Assembly (NCBI GenBank): GCA_013697825.1
Contig: JACCWD010000077.1
Coordinates: 1-32,178 of the forward strand
Source of the DNA: Rubrobacter sp.
Lineage (GTDB): Bacteria; Actinomycetota; Rubrobacteria; Rubrobacterales; Rubrobacteraceae
Length of the DNA: 32,178 nucleotides
Direction of reading: 5' to 3'
This document shows positions 7,478 through 15,497 of the stretch, one piece after another (the first letter of the stretch is position 1; the number at the start of each line of letters is the position of its first letter). The position numbers and the translations under genes are program-made. Below the pieces are notes generated by a model that ran no database searches, had not been told where the DNA came from, and saw nothing but the letters and a program-made list of their open reading frames with translations.

Positions 7478-8416
7478 TCAGTATCCGGCCTCGACGTCCA
7501 CGATGCCGATGAGTTCCTCGTCTTTGGCGAAGCGGGCGACGTTCTCTTTTACTCGCTCGGCGAAACCGAGGGCGAAGGCGGCGGGCGGGTTCGCGGAGTG
7601 AGGTGTGATCAAAGCCCGCTCCTCTCTCCATAAAGGATGCCCGTCGGGCAGCGGCTCGGGGTCGGTCACGTCGAGGGCGGCTCCGCCGATGCTCCCGGTG
7701 GAGAGCGCTTCGGCGAGGGCGTCGGTATCCACGAGGGAGCCTCGCGCCACGTTCACGATCCACGCGCTCCCCTTCATCGCGGCGAGTTCGCTTTTTCCGA
7801 CCATGTGTCGCGTGTCCCCGGTCGCGGGGGCGGCGACCACGAAGAAGTCGCCCTCCGGCCAGAGGGCGGCCACCTCTTCGGCGGCGCGGCTCTCGGCGGC
7901 TCCGGGGACTTCCCGACCGCTTCGGGTCACGGCGACTATGCGGGCGCCGAGCGGCTCGAGCATCCGGATGAGGGCGCGCCCGATGCCGCCCGCGCCGAGG
8001 ATCACGACCGTCGAGCCTTTGAGCGGCGTCCCCCACCCGGCGTTCCATGAATCGGCTCGGGCGCACTCGTGGAGCCGCCGGATCCCGGCGAGCATGAGCG
8101 CGAGGGCGTGCTCGGCCACGGTGTCGGCGTACGCTCCCACCGCCGAGGTGAAGGTTCGGTCGCGGTCGACGAGGCCGTTCTCCATCCACGCCTCGATCCC
8201 GGCTGAGGGAAGCTGAACCCACCGGATACCCTCGTGGAGCATCCCCGGCAAACGCGACGGCTCCGAGCCGAGCCACACGATGGCGTCGGCCTCCTCCGGC
8301 CTCTCGACCACCACTCCCCCGCCGCGCCCGACGGCCTCGACGAAGGAATCGGCGTGTTCGGTGCCGAAGTGGTCCCTCTCGGGTCCGACGTAAATCGCTG
8401 GCTTTCCATCCTCCAT
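7478..8416 (-). CDS. D-isomer-specific 2-hydroxyacid dehydrogenase
   Basis: Cytoplasmic NAD(P)-dependent dehydrogenase of 312 residues. The Rossmann motif GAGGIG is at about 141-146. The family catalytic residues are all present: Arg225 in NVARGSLVD, Glu254 in DPEPLP and His273 in ITPHSA. The start is ATG 8416, since AAAGGAGG sits six bases upstream; the in-frame ATG at 8422 abuts that site directly. It is last in the minus-strand unit after the aldo/keto reductase (61-bp gap). Plausible roles are reduction of a 2-keto acid such as pyruvate or hydroxypyruvate, or of a keto-deoxy sugar acid. Nothing in the sequence fixes the substrate. Confidence 0.9.
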   Translation of the reverse strand: MEDGKPAIYVGPERDHFGTEHADSFVEAVGRGGGVVVERPEEADAIVWLGSEPSRLPGMLHEGIRWVQLPSAGIEAWMENGLVDRDRTFTSAVGAYADTVAEHALALMLAGIRRLHECARADSWNAGWGTPLKGSTVVILGAGGIGRALIRMLEPLGARIVAVTRSGREVPGAAESRAAEEVAALWPEGDFFVVAAPATGDTRHMVGKSELAAMKGSAWIVNVARGSLVDTDALAEALSTGSIGGAALDVTDPEPLPDGHPLWREERALITPHSANPPAAFALGFAERVKENVARFAKDEELIGIVDVEAGY

Positions 8417-8477
8417 TATCATCCTCCTTTGAGGGGATCATCCATCAGATCGTGTTTTCGGGGTCGCTGCCGGAACC

Positions 8478-9431
8478 CTATATGGCTTCGAGTTTCTCCC
8501 ATAGTTCGTCGGGGATGGGGTGGCGGGCGAGTTTCAGCGTCTGCTCCACGCGCTCGGGGCGGGTCATCCCCACGACGGTGGAGGCTATCCGCTCGTCACG
8601 GAGCGAGAACTGAAGCGCCGCGGCGGCGAGTGGGACATCGAACTCCTGGCACGCGGACTCGGCCTTCTTTGCTTTAGCCAAGATCTCGTGCGACGCCTCC
8701 CGGTATTCGTAGCGGGCGTATGCGTCGGGGCCTTTTGCGAGGATGCCGCTTCCGTACGGGGCGGCGTTGAAAACCGCAACGCCGAGATCCCGGGCGAGAT
8801 CCAGCAAAGGCTCCGCGCTCTTGTCTATGAGCGTATACCGGTTGTGCGTCATGACCGTCTCGAAAAGCCCGGTCTCGACGAAGCGCGTGAGGAGGTCTAT
8901 CGGGCCGCCGGAGATGCCGAGATGCTCGATGACGCCTTCTTCTGCGAGACCGCGCAAAACTTCGACCGGGCCGCCGGGGGCCATCATGTACTCGAAGGGT
9001 TCCCGCCCCGGCTCCCGAAGATGCTCGGGGTCGTGGAGGTGGACGAGCTGGAGACGGTCGAGGCCGAGAAACCCGAGGCTTCGCTCCACGGAGCGTCGCA
9101 TTTGATCCCCCGAGAAGTCTCCGGTCGTGAGATCCCGATCCGCCTTCGTCGCAAGGACGCATCCTTCGGGGAGTCCACCCATCTCCCCGATCACCATGCC
9201 GATGCGCCTCTCGCTCTCGCCGTCGCCGTAGGCTGCGGCGGTGTCGAGGAAGTTGATCGGACTCTCGAACACGGCGCTCAACGTGTCCCTCGCCCTCTGT
9301 TCCGGCACGGAAAAGTCGAACGTCTCCGGCATGTCTCCCAAAGGAGCGCATCCGATGCCGATCGAAGAAACTTCGAGGCCCGTCTTTCCAAGCGGACGCC
9401 TCGACAGTCCGCGAGCGTCGTGTTCATTCAT
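8478..9431 (-). CDS. Aldo/keto reductase, candidate L-fucose (D-threo-aldose) 1-dehydrogenase
   Basis: NAD(P)H-linked AKR of 317 residues. The catalytic tetrad is visible: Asp63 and Tyr68 in FLDTAAAYGDGESER, Lys96 in LATKAD and His133 in LVHLHDPE. The N-terminal LGKTGLEVSSIGIGCAPLG is the usual first strand and nucleotide-facing loop. The DTAAxYGxGxSE pattern and position 27 bp after L-fuconate dehydratase point to the D-threo-aldose/L-fucose dehydrogenase branch of the AKR superfamily, which oxidises L-fucose to the lactone. A GGAGGT ribosome site lies nine bases before the ATG. AKR specificity is hard to read from sequence, so the family is sure and the substrate is inferred from context. 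Confidence 0.85.
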   Translation of the reverse strand: MNEHDARGLSRRPLGKTGLEVSSIGIGCAPLGDMPETFDFSVPEQRARDTLSAVFESPINFLDTAAAYGDGESERRIGMVIGEMGGLPEGCVLATKADRDLTTGDFSGDQMRRSVERSLGFLGLDRLQLVHLHDPEHLREPGREPFEYMMAPGGPVEVLRGLAEEGVIEHLGISGGPIDLLTRFVETGLFETVMTHNRYTLIDKSAEPLLDLARDLGVAVFNAAPYGSGILAKGPDAYARYEYREASHEILAKAKKAESACQEFDVPLAAAALQFSLRDERIASTVVGMTRPERVEQTLKLARHPIPDELWEKLEAI

Positions 9432-9458
9432 CTTTCACATACCTCCGTTCATGCGCTC

Positions 9459-10766
9459 TCATGAGCCTTCCGCAACGGACGAGTTCCACGCTCCACCATT
9501 CGGAAACTCGAACTCGTCGAGCGACTCCGGCTTCATCTCGATGGAATATCCGGGGGCCTCGGGCGGCGTGTATCGTCCGTTCTCTATCCGCACCGGATCC
9601 ACGAAATGCTCGTGAAGGTGATCCACATATTCGAGGACGCGGTTTTCGAGGGAAGCCCCGACGGCTATGTAGTCGAAGATAGAGAGATGCTGTACGTACT
9701 CGCAAAGCCCCACGCCTCCCGCGTGCGGACACACCGGAATCCCGAACTTCGCGGCCATGAGAAGCACCGCTATGACCTCGTTGACGCCCCCGAGGCGGCA
9801 GGCGTCTATCTGGCAGAAACTTATGGCTTCCGCTTGCATGAGCTGTTTGAAGACGACCCGGTTCTGGCAGTGTTCCCCGGTCGCGACGCCGACGGGCGCG
9901 ACGGCCTTCGCTATCCTCGCGTGGCCGAGGACGTCGTCGGGGCTGGTCGGCTCCTCGATCCACCACGGTTCGAACGCCGCAAGCCGCTCCATGTTGGTTA
10001 TCGCCTCGTCCACGTTCCAGACCTGGTTCGCGTCCATCATGAGCTTGCGATCGGGGCCGATCTCCTCGCGGAGGATCCCAGCCCGCTTTATGTCCCCTTC
10101 GATGTCCCCCCCGACTTTTTGCTTGAAATGCGTCCATCCGGCCTCCACGGCCTCCCGGCAGAGCCTCCTCAGCTTCTCGTCCGAGTACCCGAGCCAGCCC
10201 GCGCTCGTGGTGTACGCCGGGAACCCCTTCCCGAGCATCTCCGCTTCACGGGAGGCTTTCGTGGCCTCGTTGCGCCGCAATATATCGAGCGCCTCCTCGG
10301 GCGTTACGGTGTCGGTGATGTATCGGAAGTCCACCGAGCGGACGACCTCCTCGGGGGTCATGTCGGAGAGGAGCTTCCACAGCGGCTTTCCCTCGACCTT
10401 CGCCCACAAGTCCCACACCGCATTCACTATCGCCGCCGTTGCGAGGTGGATCACACCCTTCTCCGGCCCGACCCATCGCAATTGGCTGTCTCCGGTGATG
10501 TGCCGCCAGAACGCCCCCATGTCGCTCGTGAAAGAGTCGAGGGTTCGGTTTTCGACGAGCGGCGAGAGCGACTTTATGGCCTCCACGCAAAGCTCGTTGC
10601 CGCGCCCGATGGTGAACGTGAGCCCGTGGCCTTCGAGGCCGACATCGGTTTCGAGTACGACGTATGCGGCGGAATAGTCGGGGGCCTCGTTCATCGCGTC
10701 GGAGCCGTCGAGGTTCTTCGAGGTCGGAAAACGAATGTCGCGGGCCGTGACTCCGGTGATCTTCAT
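9459..10766 (-). CDS. fucD: L-fuconate dehydratase (enolase superfamily)
   Basis: Converts L-fuconate to 2-keto-3-deoxy-L-fuconate. The 435-residue protein belongs to the mandelate racemase branch of the enolase superfamily. The N-terminal capping loop reads FPTSKNLDGSDAMNEAPDYS, diagnostic for fuconate dehydratases. Catalytic and metal residues line up with those I recall for Xanthomonas FucD at a constant offset of three: Lys217 in FKQKVGG, Asp245 in MMDANQVW, Glu271 in WIEEPTSPDD, Glu298 in GEHCQNR and His348 in CPHAGGVGL. A GGAGG ribosome site overlaps the end of the mini-ORF upstream. It shares a minus-strand run with the AKR (first step) and an ABC receptor; the DapA-type aldolase at 6447 could take the product. 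No fuconolactonase is visible. Confidence 0.94.
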   Translation of the reverse strand: MKITGVTARDIRFPTSKNLDGSDAMNEAPDYSAAYVVLETDVGLEGHGLTFTIGRGNELCVEAIKSLSPLVENRTLDSFTSDMGAFWRHITGDSQLRWVGPEKGVIHLATAAIVNAVWDLWAKVEGKPLWKLLSDMTPEEVVRSVDFRYITDTVTPEEALDILRRNEATKASREAEMLGKGFPAYTTSAGWLGYSDEKLRRLCREAVEAGWTHFKQKVGGDIEGDIKRAGILREEIGPDRKLMMDANQVWNVDEAITNMERLAAFEPWWIEEPTSPDDVLGHARIAKAVAPVGVATGEHCQNRVVFKQLMQAEAISFCQIDACRLGGVNEVIAVLLMAAKFGIPVCPHAGGVGLCEYVQHLSIFDYIAVGASLENRVLEYVDHLHEHFVDPVRIENGRYTPPEAPGYSIEMKPESLDEFEFPNGGAWNSSVAEGS

Positions 10767-10773
10767 CGCACCG

Positions 10774-10878
10774 TCATCCTCCCTCCACGGCCATGCCCGC
10801 CCCGATCACCGGCTCACCCGAACCGGGATGCGCGGTCATCGCGACCGTCTCCCATGCTCCTTTGTCCACGTTCGCCAC
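10774..10878 (-). CDS. Unrecognised 34-residue mini-ORF between an ABC receptor gene and fucD
   Basis: A GTG at 10878-10876 shares one base with the receptor stop (TAGTG). It is preceded by GGGGAGGATA, a strong ribosome site inside the end of the receptor gene. The product has 34 residues, beginning MANVDKGAWETVAMTAHPG and ending AGMAVEGG. The stop at 10774 lies seven bases before the fucD start, and its GGAGG provides the fucD ribosome site. No transmembrane segment or known motif is seen. It could be a genuine small protein, a translational coupler between receptor and fucD, or the remnant of a larger gene. Confidence 0.45.
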   Translation of the reverse strand: MANVDKGAWETVAMTAHPGSGEPVIGAGMAVEGG

Positions 10879-12035
10879 TATCCTCCCCTTTCCATCTTCG
10901 CCGCTCTCCCGGCGGCTTCTTCCGTATTCGCGAGCGCGGCTTCGACGGTCTTGTTTCCGATGAGGGCTTCGCGGACGCCTTCCCAAACGGCGTCCTCGAC
11001 CGCCGGGTAGTTCGGGTGCTTGGGAGGTATGATCGCCGCCTCCTTCGCCTCCGCGAGCAAACCCCACCGCCGTCCGGCAAGAGAACCCGACGGGACTTCG
11101 GCCCGCGCTTCTTCGAGAGCGTCGTTTCTCGCGGGCAAGGTTCCGAGCCGCGCCTCGAAGGTCTGGGACTCCCGAGAAGTCAAAAACCGGAGCAACTCGA
11201 CCGCCAACCCGCGATCCCGTACGGTCTCGGGTATGGCGAAGCTGTGGCATCCGCCATATATGAACCGTCCCGACGGTCCCTCCGGGTATGGCGCGAGGTC
11301 GTACCTCCCTTTCACCGCGCTGCCCTCTTCCTCATAGACGTGGAAGCCGCCGGGCCAATCGGTGGACATCGCGGCTCTCCCCTCCCTGAAGCACGCGGCG
11401 ACCTCGTCGTAGTGCCAGTCGGGGGTCTCCGGTGGGGCGGCTTTCTCGTAGAGTTCCTTGAGGAGGGTCAGCGCGGCCACACTGGCTTCGTCGTTCATGC
11501 GAGGCACGGGAGGTCCTTCTCCGTCGAACATCTCTCCGCCGTGCATGGCGTGCAGCTCGAAGAAGTGTCCGAAGAGGCCGGATTCCTTTCCCGGAAACGC
11601 GAAGCCGTGCATGTCCCCGGACTTCAGGCTCGCCGCCGTCTCGAGAAGCTCTTCCCACGTCGCGGGCGGTTCGTCCATGAGATCCGTGCGGTAATGGAGG
11701 AGCTTCACGTCGAGGTTGCGCGGGACGCTGTACAGCGAACCGTCTATCCGCGCGAGTGCCAGCGTGAGATCCGAAAAGAGTCTCCCCGCTTCGAGATCCC
11801 CATCGAGCGGCGTGAGCCATCGCTTTTGGCTCGGAGCGTACTTCGTGTGGGTCGAGATCAGATCATAGTCCGCGACCCCGCTCCCGAACTCATGCGAGAT
11901 CCGCTCGTTGAGGTCCGGGTGGTCCCTCGACAACACCCTCTCCACCTCGACGCCCGCGTGCTCCTCGAACTCCCCGATCCTCGCGTACAACGGATCATAC
12001 ATCGGGCCGCCCACCAAAAGAACCTTCAGCCTCAT
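10878..12035 (-). CDS. ABC-type extracellular solute-binding protein (family 1) lacking an obvious signal peptide
   Basis: The sequence resembles carbohydrate receptors of ABC importers (MalE-like family 1): an N-terminal lobe with ADYDLISTHTKYAPSQKRWLTPL, then LHYRTDLMDEPPATWEELLETA (in short parts), a WPGGFHVYEEEGSAVKGRYDLAPYP-type hinge region and GGCHSFAIPETVRDRGLAVELLRFL. Length is 385 residues from ATG 12035, chosen because GAGAGGGGG lies nine bases upstream. An earlier in-frame start at 12080 adds only a charged stretch. The protein begins MRLKVLLVGGPMYDPLYARI, so no lipobox or cleavable signal is seen, and no partner permease genes of this class lie in the window. It may be cytoplasmic, signal-less through decay, or exported otherwise. 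It leads the fucD unit. Confidence 0.82.
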   Translation of the reverse strand: MRLKVLLVGGPMYDPLYARIGEFEEHAGVEVERVLSRDHPDLNERISHEFGSGVADYDLISTHTKYAPSQKRWLTPLDGDLEAGRLFSDLTLALARIDGSLYSVPRNLDVKLLHYRTDLMDEPPATWEELLETAASLKSGDMHGFAFPGKESGLFGHFFELHAMHGGEMFDGEGPPVPRMNDEASVAALTLLKELYEKAAPPETPDWHYDEVAACFREGRAAMSTDWPGGFHVYEEEGSAVKGRYDLAPYPEGPSGRFIYGGCHSFAIPETVRDRGLAVELLRFLTSRESQTFEARLGTLPARNDALEEARAEVPSGSLAGRRWGLLAEAKEAAIIPPKHPNYPAVEDAVWEGVREALIGNKTVEAALANTEEAAGRAAKMERGG

Positions 12036-12071
12036 GCTTCCGAACCCCCTCTCTTTCCATCTCGCAACCTT

Positions 12072-12100
12072 ACGGTACATACGTGTCTTTACTGTGTCAA
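12072..12100 (-). promoter_or_regulatory. Predicted promoter of the receptor-fucD unit
   Basis: On the minus strand TTGACA (12100-12095) is followed after exactly 17 bp by TACCGT (12077-12072). The start of transcription would be near 12065, about 30 bases before the ATG at 12035. Two direct GTGTC repeats at 12083-12087 and 12094-12098, 11 bp apart, overlap the spacer and -35 box and could be a repressor site. Confidence 0.5.
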
Positions 12101-12178
12101 TAGTATGATTTATACGGCCTTTGATGGGATGTTTTGTTTGGAGGGAAGGTTTTTTATATCATTGATCCGATCTATTGC

Positions 12179-12208
12179 TTGACACGGGTTGTTCCGGGGG
12201 GATAGGAT
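12179..12208 (+). promoter_or_regulatory. Predicted promoter of the GntR gene, giving a nearly leaderless transcript
   Basis: A consensus -35 TTGACA (12179-12184) is followed after 18 bp by TAGGAT (12203-12208). Transcription would start at about 12215-12217, essentially on the ATG at 12217, which has no good ribosome site. This agrees with leaderless translation. Confidence 0.5.
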
Positions 12209-12216
12209 GGCGCGGT

Positions 12217-12957
12217 ATGAGGGAGGAAGGAGGGCTCGCGGCGGCGATGGCGTTGACGGACGAGGCGATCGGGAAGTTGAAAGAGATGATTCTCTCCGGG
12301 CAGATACAGCCGGGAGAGAAGCTGCCCGTGGAGAAGGCGCTCGCCGAGAAGCTCGGGCTTTCGCGCAGTTCGCTGCGGGAGGCTGTGCGCGCCCTCACCA
12401 TGCTCGGGGTATTGAAGACTCGACGGGGGGACGGGACTTATGTGACGAGTTTGGAGCCGGAGTTGTTGCTCGCGTCGACGGGGATCGCTTTGGATCTTCT
12501 TCAGGGGAACACGCTTGTCGAGTTGATCGAGGTGCGGAGACTCCTCGAGCCGGGTGCGACCGCGCTGGCGACGGCGAGGATCGGCGACGCCGGTCTCGCC
12601 CGCCTCGAAGACTGCATGGAGCGAATAGACAACGCCCGCGACATTAACGACCTCGTCGAGGCCGACGACGAGTTCCACGCCGTCATAGCGCATGCCGCCG
12701 AGAATTCGACGCTCGCTTCGCTCCTCGGAAACCTCTCGGGGAGGACGTTGCGCGCCCGCCACTGGCGCGGCCTCACCGACGAGGCGGTGATCGAGCGCAC
12801 GAAGGCCGGACACCACTCGATTTACCGGGCCATCCGGGGCAAAGACCCCGAACAGGCCCGCGCCGCCGCCGCGATGCACATCCACGAAACCGAAACCTGG
12901 TTCCGCGAGTTCGAGGTGAAGCAAGCGGATGCCTCGCCGGAGCCGGAGATAGCATGA
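12217..12957 (+). CDS. GntR-family regulator, FadR/FCD subfamily
   Basis: Transcriptional regulator of 246 residues. The winged helix covers about residues 12-75: AIGKLKEMILSGQIQPGEKL, then LAEKLGLSRSSLREAVRALTMLGVL and TRRGDGTYV in sequence. The C-terminal FCD domain carries the expected metal/acid-binding residues: Asp and His in EADDEFHAVIAH, His in AGHHSIYRAI and His in AAMHIHE. FCD proteins commonly sense carboxylates or sugar acids. ATG 12217 lies two bases after a predicted transcription start; the next in-frame ATG, 12247, has a GGAGG too far upstream. It is divergent from the receptor-fucD unit and 13 bp before the ABC ATPase gene, so it likely regulates one or both. TTGTTAGACAA at 3323 also fits this family's operator type. 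Confidence 0.9.
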   Translation: MREEGGLAAAMALTDEAIGKLKEMILSGQIQPGEKLPVEKALAEKLGLSRSSLREAVRALTMLGVLKTRRGDGTYVTSLEPELLLASTGIALDLLQGNTLVELIEVRRLLEPGATALATARIGDAGLARLEDCMERIDNARDINDLVEADDEFHAVIAHAAENSTLASLLGNLSGRTLRARHWRGLTDEAVIERTKAGHHSIYRAIRGKDPEQARAAAAMHIHETETWFREFEVKQADASPEPEIA

Positions 12958-12970
12958 CGGGACAGAAAAG

Positions 12971-14476
12971 ATGACCACGAACACGGAAACCGAATCGGTG
13001 GTTCGCATGAAGGGCGTCTCGAAGGAGTTCCCCGGCGTGCTCGCCGTCGACTCCGTGGATCTCGACATCCTTCCGGGCGAAGTGCATGTCGTGGCCGGAG
13101 AGAACGGGGCCGGAAAGTCCACGCTGATGAAGCTCCTCTCGCAAGTCGAGAGGCCGAGCAGTGGGGGGATCGAGGTGTCCGGGGAGGATGTCGAGTTCCG
13201 GGGGCCGAGGCACGCGCAATCGCTCGGGGTGGCGATGGTCCACCAGGAATTCGCGCTTGCGCCGCACCTTTCGGTCGCCGAAAACCTGTTCATGGGGCAG
13301 GAGCCGGGCCGCTTCGGGTTCGTCAATCGGCGAGCCGAGAAAGAGGACGCGGAGCGGCTGCTCCGGCGGGTGGGACTCGGCGTGGACTCCACGCGGCTCA
13401 TATCCAGCCTCACGGTCGCCGAGCAGCAACGGATCGAGATCGCGAAGGCCCTCGCCATTGACGCGAAGGTCGTCATCATGGACGAGCCGACGGCGACGCT
13501 GGCGGAGAAGGAGATCGAAGAGTTGTTCGGGATCATCCGAGACCTCACTTCCCACGGGAGGGCCGTCCTGTATATCTCGCACCGTCTCGATGAGATCTTC
13601 CGCATCTCCGACCGCGTTACGGTGATGCGCGACGGCAAGGTCGTGGACACCCTCCCCACCCCCGAACTCGACGAGGACAAGCTCGTCCGGCTCATGGTCG
13701 GGCGCGAGGTCGAGAACCTTTATCCGAAGCCGGAGGCGGAGATCGGGGACGTTTTGCTCACCGTGCGCGGAATCGGCCGGGGAAGAAAGCTCGTGGACTG
13801 CTCCTTCGAGGTGAGGGCGGGGGAAATCCTCGGTTTCGCCGGGCTTGTCGGAGCCGGAAGAACCGAACTCGCCCGCGCGGTCTTCGGCGCGGACCGCAAA
13901 GACTCCGGCGAGGTCGAACTCGAAGGGAAGAAGCTCCGCATAAAGAAGCCGCAAGACGCCATTGACGCGGGCATCGGGTATCTGACGGAGGATCGGAAAG
14001 GGGCGGGGCTCGCGCTCCAGCTCGGCGTGGATCAGAACATCACGCTCGCGAGTCTTCCCGCTTCGTTCGGCTTCATCAATCTGAAGGAGGAGCGGAGGAT
14101 CGCGCAGCGAAGGCGCGAGCAATTGAATATCCGAACGCCTTCGATCCGGCGCAAGGTTCAGGTTCTCTCCGGCGGAAACCAGCAAAAAGTCGTCGTCGCC
14201 AAGTGGCTGGAGACGAAGGCGCGGGTTCTCCTCTTCGACGAACCCGCGCGCGGCATAGACGTCGGGGCGAAGGCCGAGATGTTCGGCCTCATCGGGGAGC
14301 TTGCCAAAGAGGGGCGCGGGATCGTGCTAATAAGCTCGTATTTGCCGGAGCTCATAAACATGTGCGACCGGATACTTGTCATGAACGAGGGGAGGGTGGC
14401 GGGTGTGATCGGACGCGGGGAGTTCTCCGAAGAGAGGATCATCGCCCTCGCCACCGGAATGGAGGAGGCCGAATGA
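12971..14476 (+). CDS. Sugar ABC importer ATPase with two nucleotide-binding domains (RbsA/XylG type)
   Basis: Cytoplasmic ATPase of 501 residues powering a ribose/xylose-class importer. The first domain has Walker A GENGAGKST (about 44-52), signature SLTVAEQQRIEIAKAL, Walker B VVIMDEPTATL and the H-loop YISHRLDE. The second has the degenerate Walker A GLVGAGRTELA typical of this family, signature LSGGNQQKVVVAKWL, Walker B VLLFDEPARGIDVGAKAE and Ser in place of His in ISSYLPEL, also usual here. The gene follows gntR by 13 bp, and its stop overlaps the permease start as ATGA. The substrate is not defined; the fuculose-phosphate-type aldolase downstream and fucD upstream suggest L-fucose or another deoxy sugar. 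Confidence 0.94.
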   Translation: MTTNTETESVVRMKGVSKEFPGVLAVDSVDLDILPGEVHVVAGENGAGKSTLMKLLSQVERPSSGGIEVSGEDVEFRGPRHAQSLGVAMVHQEFALAPHLSVAENLFMGQEPGRFGFVNRRAEKEDAERLLRRVGLGVDSTRLISSLTVAEQQRIEIAKALAIDAKVVIMDEPTATLAEKEIEELFGIIRDLTSHGRAVLYISHRLDEIFRISDRVTVMRDGKVVDTLPTPELDEDKLVRLMVGREVENLYPKPEAEIGDVLLTVRGIGRGRKLVDCSFEVRAGEILGFAGLVGAGRTELARAVFGADRKDSGEVELEGKKLRIKKPQDAIDAGIGYLTEDRKGAGLALQLGVDQNITLASLPASFGFINLKEERRIAQRRREQLNIRTPSIRRKVQVLSGGNQQKVVVAKWLETKARVLLFDEPARGIDVGAKAEMFGLIGELAKEGRGIVLISSYLPELINMCDRILVMNEGRVAGVIGRGEFSEERIIALATGMEEAE

Positions 14477-15471
14477 CGGACACGACCGAACGCCGGAGCC
14501 TCGGTACGGCATTACGAGACCGCTTCTCCGACGCCGTCTCCCAACTCGCCGCCGCGGGCGCGCTCTTCGCCGTCTTCATCTTCCTCTCCTTCGCCTCCCC
14601 CGCCTTCCTCACCGCGGACAACTTGTTTAACATTGGCTCTCAAACCGCCGTTGTGGCGGTCATCGCCATCGGGGTTACGCTCGTCATCATCACGGCGGGG
14701 ATCGACCTTTCCGTCGGCTCGGTGGCGGCTTTCTCCGGAGTGATGGGGGTGATGATGATCGTGGACTTCGGCCTCCCGGTGCCGCTCGCGATCATCGGGG
14801 GGACGGCCGTCGGGGCCACGTGCGGCCTCGTGAACGGGTTCCTCGTCTCGACCGCCGGACTGAATCCGTTCATCGCGACGCTCGGGATGCTCTCGGTGGC
14901 TCGCGGGCTTGTGTACATCTTCTCTGACGCGCAGGCCGTGTTCGGGACGCCGGACTCGTTCCGGCTTCTCGGGCAGGGTGTGATCGCGGGCGGCATCCCG
15001 ATACCGCTCGTCGTCCTCCTCACGGTCGGCGCCATCGGCTTCGTCGTCCTCTCGCGCACGAAGCTCGGGAGGTACTCGTACGCCATCGGGTCGAACCCGG
15101 AGGCGGCGAGGCTCTCGGGCATACCGGTGCGCCGTTACCTCACGATCGTGTACGTCATCTCCGGCGCGCTCGCGGGCTTCGGGGGCATGATCGCCGCCTC
15201 GCGGGTCAACTCCGGGCAGCCGAACTTCGGGGTGGGACTCGAGCTCGACGTGATAGCCGCCGCCGTCATCGGCGGGGCGAGCCTGTTCGGCGGGCAGGGA
15301 ACCGTCGTCGGGACGCTCATCGGCGCGTTCCTCATAGCGCTCATAAGGAACGGCTCCGTATTGCTCGGCGTGGATATTTTTTACCAGCAAGTCATTATCG
15401 GCGTGGTCATCTGGATCGCGGTGTTCTGGGATCAGTACCGTCGCCGTCGCCTGGCGGCGTCGTCGGAATAA
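14473..15471 (+). CDS. Sugar ABC importer permease (RbsC type)
   Basis: Integral membrane permease of 332 residues, starting at the ATG that overlaps the ATPase stop (ATGA). About ten hydrophobic segments are visible from residue 20 onward. Family motifs include VIAIGVTLVIITAGIDLSVG after the second span, NGFLVSTAGLNPFIATLGML, the cytoplasmic loop RTKLGRYSYAIGSNPEAARL (EAA-like ATPase contact) and VIAAAVIGGASLFGGQGTVV near the C-terminus. It would form a homodimeric channel with the ATPase and lipoprotein receptor on either side. Its TAA stop overlaps by one base with an ATG that is probably not used. Confidence 0.94.
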   Translation: MTDTTERRSLGTALRDRFSDAVSQLAAAGALFAVFIFLSFASPAFLTADNLFNIGSQTAVVAVIAIGVTLVIITAGIDLSVGSVAAFSGVMGVMMIVDFGLPVPLAIIGGTAVGATCGLVNGFLVSTAGLNPFIATLGMLSVARGLVYIFSDAQAVFGTPDSFRLLGQGVIAGGIPIPLVVLLTVGAIGFVVLSRTKLGRYSYAIGSNPEAARLSGIPVRRYLTIVYVISGALAGFGGMIAASRVNSGQPNFGVGLELDVIAAAVIGGASLFGGQGTVVGTLIGAFLIALIRNGSVLLGVDIFYQQVIIGVVIWIAVFWDQYRRRRLAASSE

Positions 15472-15497
15472 TGGAACGAGCAGGGGAAAGGGGAAGC

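Noticed and set aside
9606-12182. An 858-codon plus-strand open frame across fucD and the ABC receptor
   Set aside because: It is antisense to two well-supported genes. Its translation is Arg/Glu/Pro-rich without any family motif, which is expected from high-GC codon use on the opposite strand.
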